Shown: positions 1 through 6,554 of the stretch, piece by piece
Position numbering within the stretch: the first letter of the stretch is position 1
Layout: each line of letters starts with the position of its first letter
NCBI GenBank assembly: GCA_013297585.1
Contig: JAAFHG010000127.1
Location: 1-9,225 of the forward strand
Direction: 5' to 3'
Source of the DNA: Chitinophagales bacterium
GTDB lineage: Bacteria; Bacteroidota; Bacteroidia; Chitinophagales; Chitinophagaceae
DNA: 9,225 nucleotides
The notes under the pieces: model-generated
Told to the model about the DNA's origin: nothing
Database searches by the model: none
What the model saw: the letters and a program-made list of their open reading frames with translations, nothing else
Made by a program: the position numbers and the translations under genes

Positions 1-196
1 CAAGTATTTTGATGAAATTTGTACGGATGTTGTGCATATTGTTTTAGAAAGTTTCGTCACTAACTATGACAACTGCACGACATCTTTTGTCCCAATAATT
101 TTAATAAATAACTCCGCCAACGGGTTAATATTTCATTTTTCTACAAGTACCTTTCACTTAGTGCAAACTGCATTTCAGTTTTTCCACCCAATCAAC

Positions 197-204
197 TATG
201 TTTG
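197..204 (+). promoter_or_regulatory. Putative Bacteroidota -7 promoter element of the DUF2723 gene
   Basis: TATGTTTG matches the Bacteroidota sigma-ABfr -7 consensus TAnnTTTG at every defined base. It lies 24 bases before the ATG at 229, which would give a leader of roughly 15-20 bases. The expected -33 TTG about 19-21 bases upstream is not clear: only T-rich sequence is present around 173-182. The leader is A-rich (seven A's at 216-222) with no Shine-Dalgarno, as is usual in this phylum. The call rests on consensus and position only. Confidence 0.5.
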
Positions 205-228
205 CGAACGTCTTTAAAAAAATAACGA

Positions 229-3200
229 ATGAACTTTACCAAGATTAACAACCTCGTTGGTTGGGCTGTATGTTTATTAGCTTGTACTGTTTACATTTTA
301 ACATCCGAAGCTGGTGGCAGTTTTTGGGATTGTGGTGAATTTGTAAGTAGCTGTTTTAAAGTGCAAATTCCTCACCCACCGGGGGCACCTTTATTTGTAC
401 TATTAGGTAGAATTTTTATTGTGTTATTTGGTGATGACCCAAATACAGCCGCAAAAGCCGTAAACATCATGAGTGCTTTGGCTAGTGGTTTTACCATTTT
501 GTTTTTGTTTTGGACCATTACACACTTTGCTCGCCGAATAGTAAAAGTAGATGTTACTGCAAACATGACTGGCTACCAAATCTGGAGCATTATGGGTGCA
601 GGTGTAGTTGGTGCTTTGGCTTATACATTTAGCGATAGCTTTTGGTACAGCGCTGTAGAAGGTGAGGTGTACGCAATGAGTTCTTTTTTTACTGCAATTG
701 TATTTTGGGCTATTTTAAAATGGGAACACGAAGCCGATAAACCTGGTGCTGATAAATGGATTGTGTTGATTTTCTTTTTGATGGGCTTATCTATAGGTGT
801 GCATTTGTTAAACTTATTAACCATTCCTGCTATTGTAATGGTGTATTATTACAAAAAGCAAGCAAGTTTTAACTATGCAGTTATACGCAAATGGTTTTTA
901 ATTTTACTAGCTATAGGTGCTGCCGTTGGTTTTATTGGTGGTTTGTATTTGGCTCAAAAAGAAGTAAGTGAAGAGCGTGGTATACCATCAGATGCAACTT
1001 ATGCAGGCTTAGTAATTTTAGGTGCTTTAGCTGCTTTTGGCTTTTTATATTTTGTAGAAGGACTTAATAAAGCTAAAAAGGCTTTGTATGGTGGTGTGTA
1101 TATTTTCTTCATAATAGGTTGTGTAATTACAGGTATTGTTCAAGTGGCTGTCATTCAAAGTACCATTGGTTTGGCAGGTGCTTTTGATAGAACATTTGTT
1201 AACAGCTTTGGCTTACCATTTTTTAGCGGATTTACGTTCTTCTTTATACTATTAGCGGTATTAATTTGGGCTGGTTTGCGTTTTGCAACAAAAAAAGGTT
1301 GGGCTTATTGGCGCCTATCTTTATGGTGCTTATCGTTTATGTTATTAGGCTACAGCACGTATTTAACTACCATGATTCGTAGTAGTGCAGACCCTGTAGT
1401 AGATATGTACAATGTAGATAATCCAATGAGTTTGGTGGGCTATTTAGGTCGTGAACAATACGGTGATTTTCCTTTAGTGTATGGCCAAAAGTTTACAGCA
1501 CAACCTGCTAATTACAAGCAAGGTGCTATGAAATACCAAAAAGGTAAAGACAAATACATTGAAATTGGTAAAGATTTTGGCTATGTGTATATGCCAGAAG
1601 ATAAACTGGTTTTCCCTCGTGTTTGGGATGCTAGTAACGACCAAAATCATGCTGATTATTATGGCTATTTATTAGGTATCAACAAAAACAAAGATGGTAC
1701 CTACGAACGATCGCCTAATCAAGTTGATAATATCAAGTTTCTCGTTAGTTATCAATTTTATTGGATGTATTTCCGCTACTTTATGTGGAATTTCTCAGGA
1801 AAGCAAGATGATGTACAAGGCTTGTTTGCTGGTAATGTTCGTGATGGTAACTGGATTACCGGTATTGGTTTTATTGATAGTATTTTATACGGTGATCAAA
1901 GTTCATTACCTGATAGTATTAAGAATAATAAAGCGCACAACAAACTATTCTTATTGCCTTTCATTTTAGGTTTAATTGGTTTGTTCTATCAATTTAAGCA
2001 AAAAGGCGACGATGCATTTGTGAATTTCTTATTATTCTTCTTCACAGGTTTTGCTATTGTTATTTACTTAAACCAAGCAGGTTATCAGCCACGTGAGCGT
2101 GACTATGCTTATGTAGGTAGTTTCTATGCTTTTGCCGTGTGGATAGGTATTGGTGTATTGAAAGTAAGAGATTGGATTGCCAAAGCAGTTTCTCAAACTA
2201 CCGCAGCTTCAATTGCAACTGTTTTGTGTTTACTTGCTGTACCAGTTCTTATGGCGCAACAAGAGTGGGATGACCACGATAGAAGCAAGAAAGTATTGGC
2301 AAGAGATTTAGCCAAAGATTACCTAGAAAGCTGTGCACCAAATGCCATTTTAATGTCTTTTGGCGATAATGATACTTACCCATTATGGTATGCACAGGAA
2401 GTTGAAGGTATTAGAAAAGATGTGCGTGTAATTAATAATAGTTTATTAGGTATCGATTGGTATATTAATCAGTTACGTTATAAAGTAAATGAGAGTGATT
2501 CAATAGATGTGATTTGGAGTGCTGACCAAATTGAAGGTTCTAAAATGAACTATATCCGTTACAAACCAAATCCTGCCATACCAGAAACTAAGTTCTACGA
2601 CTTGTTCGATATGATGAAGAATTATGTTGGTGGTAAAGTAGGTGCAGAAGACCAAGGCGATGGTAATGCTGAACCAACTTTCCCTGTTAGAAAAGTATCT
2701 GTACCGGTTGATAAAGCTGTTGTATTGGCTAATAAAACCGTAAACCCAGCAGATAGCGTAGTGAGTGAGTTGCAATTTGAGATTCCAAAAGGTGCTTTAA
2801 TGAAAAACGACCTTGCGGTGTTAAATATTATTGCAGCTAATAAATGGAAACGCCCTATCTATTTTACATCGCCTTATGGTGAGTTAGGTTTTGGTAAATA
2901 TTTGCGTAAAGATGGTTTAAGCTACCGTTTAGTACCTGTAGAAAATGATGAGTTTAATGCAGATTGGGCTTTGGATAAAATGATGAACAAATTTGCTTTT
3001 GGTAATGCAGACTTAAAAGGTGTGTATTACGATGAAGAAAATCGTCGTCATTTGAATTCAATTCGTACAGCTTATGGCGAATTAGCTAGTTATTTAGCAG
3101 CAAAAGGCAGAAAAGAAGAAGCCCGTAAAGTGCTAAATAAAGTGGATAAAAGTATGCTAGAAGAAAACTTTGCTTATGGCATGGTAAGCCGTGGTAATAC

Positions 3201-3480
3201 GCATAATAGGTACAGTTTAATGTTCTTAAATGCTTGTTACATGGCTGAGGATAAAGCATTGATTAAGAAAGTGTCTGAATCTGTAAAGAAAGATTTGCAA
3301 CAACAAATTAAGTATTACAATAGTTTAGATGGCCAAAATGCTGAAAACATGAGTGAAGAAAAACGCATGGCAGAAAGCTATTTGCAAGCATTAGACCAAA
3401 TGGAAAAGCAATACACGCAACCAGCAAAAGTTGCAGTGCCAGAAGTTGGTACGCAAGTAATAAGCGATAGTAGTAAGTAA
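229..3480 (+). CDS. DUF2723 (TMEM260/GT117-type) polytopic membrane protein, putative protein O-mannosyltransferase
   Basis: This 1083-residue integral membrane protein is of the DUF2723 family, which is abundant in Bacteroidota and includes human TMEM260, an O-mannosyltransferase. Residues 1-380 hold about ten to twelve hydrophobic segments. The N-terminal family signature is visible: SFWDCGEF at 31-38 followed by HPPGAPLF at 49-56, with acidic D34 and E37 placed as in GT-C fold enzymes, where such residues in the first external loop are catalytic. A long soluble loop (about 385-570) precedes further membrane segments near 572-588, 597-614, 626-644 and 656-676. Conserved patches QPRERDYAY (620-628) and FGDNDTYPLWY (711-721) follow. 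The end, about 940-1065, is helical and TPR-like, presumably periplasmic. The ATG at 229 gives a standard start just before the first membrane helix and sits 24 bases after a good -7 element. Family membership is firm. The acceptor, the sugar and the donor (probably a lipid-linked mannose) are inferred from the family. The gene is monocistronic, ending in its own terminator. Confidence 0.88.
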   Translation: MNFTKINNLVGWAVCLLACTVYILTSEAGGSFWDCGEFVSSCFKVQIPHPPGAPLFVLLGRIFIVLFGDDPNTAAKAVNIMSALASGFTILFLFWTITHFARRIVKVDVTANMTGYQIWSIMGAGVVGALAYTFSDSFWYSAVEGEVYAMSSFFTAIVFWAILKWEHEADKPGADKWIVLIFFLMGLSIGVHLLNLLTIPAIVMVYYYKKQASFNYAVIRKWFLILLAIGAAVGFIGGLYLAQKEVSEERGIPSDATYAGLVILGALAAFGFLYFVEGLNKAKKALYGGVYIFFIIGCVITGIVQVAVIQSTIGLAGAFDRTFVNSFGLPFFSGFTFFFILLAVLIWAGLRFATKKGWAYWRLSLWCLSFMLLGYSTYLTTMIRSSADPVVDMYNVDNPMSLVGYLGREQYGDFPLVYGQKFTAQPANYKQGAMKYQKGKDKYIEIGKDFGYVYMPEDKLVFPRVWDASNDQNHADYYGYLLGINKNKDGTYERSPNQVDNIKFLVSYQFYWMYFRYFMWNFSGKQDDVQGLFAGNVRDGNWITGIGFIDSILYGDQSSLPDSIKNNKAHNKLFLLPFILGLIGLFYQFKQKGDDAFVNFLLFFFTGFAIVIYLNQAGYQPRERDYAYVGSFYAFAVWIGIGVLKVRDWIAKAVSQTTAASIATVLCLLAVPVLMAQQEWDDHDRSKKVLARDLAKDYLESCAPNAILMSFGDNDTYPLWYAQEVEGIRKDVRVINNSLLGIDWYINQLRYKVNESDSIDVIWSADQIEGSKMNYIRYKPNPAIPETKFYDLFDMMKNYVGGKVGAEDQGDGNAEPTFPVRKVSVPVDKAVVLANKTVNPADSVVSELQFEIPKGALMKNDLAVLNIIAANKWKRPIYFTSPYGELGFGKYLRKDGLSYRLVPVENDEFNADWALDKMMNKFAFGNADLKGVYYDEENRRHLNSIRTAYGELASYLAAKGRKEEARKVLNKVDKSMLEENFAYGMVSRGNTHNRYSLMFLNACYMAEDKALIKKVSESVKKDLQQQIKYYNSLDGQNAENMSEEKRMAESYLQALDQMEKQYTQPAKVAVPEVGTQVISDSSK

Positions 3481-3500
3481 TTACACGATATTCAATAGAT

Positions 3501-3537
3501 AAAAAGCCTTGTAACAAAGAAGTTACAGGGCTTTTTT
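3501..3537 (+). terminator. Rho-independent terminator of the DUF2723 gene
   Basis: A 15-bp stem (3501-3515 with 3522-3536) with one T-G wobble closes a six-base AAAGAA loop and runs into six T's at 3532-3537. It starts 20 bases after the stop codon of the DUF2723 gene. The A-tract on its left side means it could also stop leftward transcription. Confidence 0.9.
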
Positions 3538-3729
3538 ATTGTATAAATTGCTATGTCCTAAAATAGGTTTACAACATTAATAACAGTTATCTAATAATTT
3601 TTACAAATATACTAAATTATGCCTTTAATGATTATGTAGCAAAATGTACAAGTATTAAATAGGCACTATTATAGTAAAGTATTTCCTCTAATAATCGCAT
3701 TAACAATAAAAAGTAAAAACCGACAATCT
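3538..3729. other. AT-rich spacer between two convergent genes, no gene recognised
   Basis: The gap between the two convergent genes (3481-3795) is 315 bases. Outside its two terminators, this stretch of about 190 bases is AT-rich with stops in all frames and no credible protein. It holds a perfect leftward -7-like octamer (3604-3611, reading TATATTTG on the minus strand) and a weak imperfect inverted repeat (3620-3629 with 3654-3665). Neither is enough to call a gene. Confidence 0.6.
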
Positions 3730-3770
3730 AAAAAAGGGGCTGTCTCAAATAAATGAGATAACCCCTTTTT
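3730..3770 (-). terminator. Rho-independent terminator of the M1 peptidase gene, probably bidirectional
   Basis: Arms 3731-3747 and 3754-3770 form a 17-position stem with one C-A mismatch and one G-T wobble around an AATAAA loop. The core is GGGG/CCCC (3736-3739 with 3762-3765). Read leftward, it ends in six U's from the A-run 3730-3735, and it lies 25 bases past the peptidase stop codon. The T-run at 3766-3770 would let it stop rightward transcription too. Six further bases on each side (CGACAA 3721-3726 and TTGTCG 3774-3779) extend the symmetry. Confidence 0.88.
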
Positions 3771-3795
3771 AACTTGTCGAAGCAATTTGTTCACT

Positions 3796-6390
3796 TTATT
3801 TAAAATCTGCGTCTAAAAGACCGCTATTTATTTTAGCCTCTTTAATCTTAAATTCAATTAACTGCCCACCCATTTCAGCTTTTTTAGTAAATGGAATTTT
3901 TATACCGTTTACTACTTGATAATTACTAATTTCTGATGTACCCGATGCAGTGGTTTCTTTAATTTTTAAACCAGTTGTTTCGTCGTAGTAAGCCGTGATT
4001 TTAGAACCTGATGCAAGTACAATAGTTAGCACATATGTTTGTACATCACCTATAGCCTCAAGCATAGGCGCAAGTGTTACAGTGGCACTACCTAAATTAC
4101 TTTCAGGAATAAATTGCATACTTGTTAAAAGACCTTCTTTAGCTGCTGCTGGCAATGGTACAGATTGACCATTTTGCTTCATACTTAAGCTATCGCCATT
4201 CATTACAAATTTCATAGGTACCATATTCATAGCTGGCACACTTACTTCTTGAAACAATTTATCTGGCATTACTTGTTTTAAAACCTGTATTACTTCTATA
4301 CCTTGTACTGTACCAACCGATGTTACACTCACATCTTTAATGGCTTTAACCTTATCTGAACCACCAATTGCTTTTAAGTAATTTTCAATTACCGTATTGG
4401 CTGTAACACCTGCTGGTACAGCTTTTGCAGTTATACCCGTCCAAGTGTTGTTGCTGGTGTTAATATCAGGAAATTGTGCTTTAGGATCAATTGTTATATT
4501 TACCAACTTAGAAGTTGACCGATATTTGAATGTCCATTTGCCCCCACGCTGCCAAATTTCGGCAGGTAATTTTACAGTATCCGTTTTGCCATTGGCTTCT
4601 TTAATGGCAATAACAACTGGCAAAGCCATTTCTTCTAAATTTTCAATGGTAATTAATGCACCTTTTGTAACATCACCACTTACGTATTTTACGTCTTTAA
4701 CGCCTTGGTCTAATTTCCAATCGGTCATAAACCATGCTTTAAAGAACCAACTTAAATCTTCACCGCCTACATTTTCCATAGTACGGAAGAAATCCCAAGG
4801 TGTTGGATGTTTAAATGCCCAACGTTTAATGTAAGTTTTAAAAGCATAGTCAAATCTATCAGCACCTAAAATTTGGTCACGTAGAATGTGTAAACCTAAT
4901 GCTGGTTTATTATAAGCAGCAAAACCTAAATAGCCGTTTTGAATAACATCTGGTGTATTCATAATCGCATCAGCATTGGGATTAAACATCGCTTTTGCTA
5001 TACGTTGAACATTCTGTGTTTCAGCATATTCACCTTTATTAAAATCATCGGTGTCAAAGTCGTTAATGAATGTATTAAACCCTTCATCCATCCAAGCATA
5101 TTTACGTTCGTTGCTACCTACAATCATAGGAAACCAGTTGTGCCCAAACTCATGATTTGTAACGCCCCACAAACCACCTTTTGTAGCATTGTGACCACAA
5201 AAAACAATACCAGGATATTCCATACCGCCTACAATACCTGCAACGTTTGTTGCTACAGGGTAGGTGTATTCGTACCATCTAGAACTTAATTCAATGCTAT
5301 GTTTTACATATTCTGTACTTCTGCCCCAAGCATTGTTGCCTTTACTTTCAATTGGGTAAACAGATTGTGCTAAGCATTTTTTACCACTTTTCAACTCAAT
5401 TTTTGCAGCATCCCAAATAAATGCACGAGAAGCAGCCCAAGCAATATCTCTAGCATTAATGCATTTAAACTTCCAAGTTAAATTGGCTTTTTTTGGGTAA
5501 AATGACGTGCTGTTAATCTCGCTAGAATCTTTAATCATTACAGTGCTTGGGCTTGAAGCCGCTTTAGCCAATTTAGCAATGGTAGATGCAGTAAGTACTT
5601 CGGTCGGATTAACTAATTCGCCAGAACCAACTACAACTAAGTTAGCCGGTGCTGTAATACTGTATTCAAAGTCGCCATATTCTAAATAAAACTCAGAGCT
5701 ACCCAAATATGGGATGTTATTCCAACCTAAAATATCATCATAAACTTCCATGCGAGGATACCACTGTGCAAGTTCATAAATCCAGCCATTTTTGGTATTT
5801 AATCTACCTAAACGATCCGTACCATATTCTGGCACAGTAAATGCGTATTCTATTTTGATAGACAGCTTACTGCCATTAGCTTTAAGCGTATCTTTCAAGC
5901 GAATTTGTAAACGCGTATCTGTAATAATAAAATTTGCCTTTTCAGACTTACCATTTTGTATTATAGTAACCGATTTAATTTCATCGCCTTGTGTAAAAGC
6001 TTTATTAGCAAATCTGCCACCAGAAACTACACTTGTGGCTTGTGAACGCGAATCCTCACGATAAATATTTTGGTCTAACTGTAACCACACAAATGGTAGT
6101 TTATCAGGGCTATTGTTGGTATAAGTAATTTCTACATTACCAGATACCTTATGTTCAGCAGTATCTAAAGTTACGGCTAACTTATAATCTGCACGGTTTT
6201 GCCAATATTTTACCCCAGGTTCGCCACCAGCAGTACGGTACTCATTACCATTAGTGGTGTAAAACAATGGGTTAAAAACTTTGTGCTGATCGTACTTTGA
6301 AGTGGGTGTTGTGGCCGTTTGAGCCATACTCATTTGTGCATTACCAACCAAGGCAAATAATGCAATTACAGATGCTTTTACAAATTTCAT
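3796..6390 (-). CDS. Secreted M1 family zinc metallopeptidase with extra LolA-like C-terminal domain
   Basis: This 864-residue exported gluzincin aminopeptidase-like enzyme begins with a Sec signal peptide (lysines at 2 and 5, hydrophobic core 7-16, probable cleavage near residue 23, after MSMA). An N-terminal beta domain (about 60-260) precedes the catalytic domain. The zinc motif is complete: HEFGH at 413-417 and E436, exactly the HExxH-x18-E spacing of M1, with E414 as general base. Upstream, GGMEYPG (388-394) occupies the place of the GAMEN exopeptidase motif, with Asn replaced by Tyr. Y493 in AAYNKPALGL is the likely transition-state tyrosine. Residues about 575-640 form a beta-rich domain following the catalytic part. 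From about 662 to 864 comes a further module beginning NTVIENYLKAIGGSDKVKAI (666-685), which resembles the LolA/LolB-like beta-sheet domains of Bacteroidota secreted proteins. No type IX secretion C-terminal domain is evident, so a periplasmic or surface location is undecided. The substrate is unknown, probably peptides for nutrition or envelope turnover. The gene stands alone, divergent from thrS. Membership of M1 is firm; the C-terminal assignment is from pattern memory. Confidence 0.92.
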   Translation of the reverse strand: MKFVKASVIALFALVGNAQMSMAQTATTPTSKYDQHKVFNPLFYTTNGNEYRTAGGEPGVKYWQNRADYKLAVTLDTAEHKVSGNVEITYTNNSPDKLPFVWLQLDQNIYREDSRSQATSVVSGGRFANKAFTQGDEIKSVTIIQNGKSEKANFIITDTRLQIRLKDTLKANGSKLSIKIEYAFTVPEYGTDRLGRLNTKNGWIYELAQWYPRMEVYDDILGWNNIPYLGSSEFYLEYGDFEYSITAPANLVVVGSGELVNPTEVLTASTIAKLAKAASSPSTVMIKDSSEINSTSFYPKKANLTWKFKCINARDIAWAASRAFIWDAAKIELKSGKKCLAQSVYPIESKGNNAWGRSTEYVKHSIELSSRWYEYTYPVATNVAGIVGGMEYPGIVFCGHNATKGGLWGVTNHEFGHNWFPMIVGSNERKYAWMDEGFNTFINDFDTDDFNKGEYAETQNVQRIAKAMFNPNADAIMNTPDVIQNGYLGFAAYNKPALGLHILRDQILGADRFDYAFKTYIKRWAFKHPTPWDFFRTMENVGGEDLSWFFKAWFMTDWKLDQGVKDVKYVSGDVTKGALITIENLEEMALPVVIAIKEANGKTDTVKLPAEIWQRGGKWTFKYRSTSKLVNITIDPKAQFPDINTSNNTWTGITAKAVPAGVTANTVIENYLKAIGGSDKVKAIKDVSVTSVGTVQGIEVIQVLKQVMPDKLFQEVSVPAMNMVPMKFVMNGDSLSMKQNGQSVPLPAAAKEGLLTSMQFIPESNLGSATVTLAPMLEAIGDVQTYVLTIVLASGSKITAYYDETTGLKIKETTASGTSEISNYQVVNGIKIPFTKKAEMGGQLIEFKIKEAKINSGLLDADFK

Positions 6391-6449
6391 AGATGTTAAT
6401 AATATGATTAGGATTTAAAATTAGCCGCCCTAGTGTTCTGAAACAAAAA

Positions 6450-6483
6450 GAATATTACAAACAGGTAAATTAGCGATACAAAA
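6450..6483 (-). promoter_or_regulatory. Possible promoter of the M1 peptidase gene
   Basis: On the minus strand, TTTTG (6483-6479) is followed 21 bases later by TAATATTC (6457-6450), which matches the TAnnTTTG consensus at only four of six defined bases. The spacing suits a Bacteroidota -33/-7 pair, and the -7 would lie about 60 bases before the start codon. The match is weak and rests on position; no perfect -7 octamer is present on this strand of the divergent region. Confidence 0.3.
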
Positions 6484-6512
6484 CCTTCTTCATTTTTAAC
6501 ATAACCATTTGT

Positions 6513-6520
6513 TACATTTG
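6513..6520 (+). promoter_or_regulatory. Putative Bacteroidota -7 promoter element of thrS-infC
   Basis: TACATTTG fits the TAnnTTTG -7 consensus at every defined base and ends 34 bases before the thrS ATG, implying a leader of about 28 bases. The -33 region holds only T-rich sequence (6493-6497) without a clear TTG. No T-box-like leader fits in this space. Confidence 0.55.
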
Positions 6521-6554
6521 CAATCCTTAAACAATTTTTAAGCGGCTATAATAT

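Noticed and set aside
2..217. Open rightward frame from the left edge to 217, with an internal ATG at 32
   Set aside because: The translation is rich in F, T, N and I without recognisable motifs, it overlaps the promoter region of the DUF2723 gene, and neither edge looks like a gene end. It could be a 3' end of a gene but nothing supports that.
3308..3517. 69-codon leftward open frame across the end of the DUF2723 gene and its terminator
   Set aside because: It starts inside the terminator hairpin and otherwise mirrors coding sequence. There is no promoter or start context.
3620..3665. Imperfect inverted repeat (TGCCTTTAAT with ATTAAATAGGCA)
   Set aside because: Two unpaired bases, a 24-base loop and AT-rich arms make it indistinguishable from chance.
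3796..3880. Type IX secretion C-terminal signal on the peptidase
   Set aside because: The C-terminus (ending LLDADFK) lacks the glycine- and lysine-marked motifs of such domains.
4397..4834. 145-codon rightward open frame inside the peptidase gene
   Set aside because: It lies antisense within the C-terminal half of a well-supported M1 peptidase. Its composition is what the opposite strand of that gene would give.
4939..5289. 116-codon rightward open frame opposite the zinc-binding region
   Set aside because: It is the complement of the conserved HExxH region, with no motif of its own.
6521..6554. T-box or other amino-acid-sensing leader before thrS
   Set aside because: The apparent leader is under 40 bases, with no specifier loop or antiterminator.
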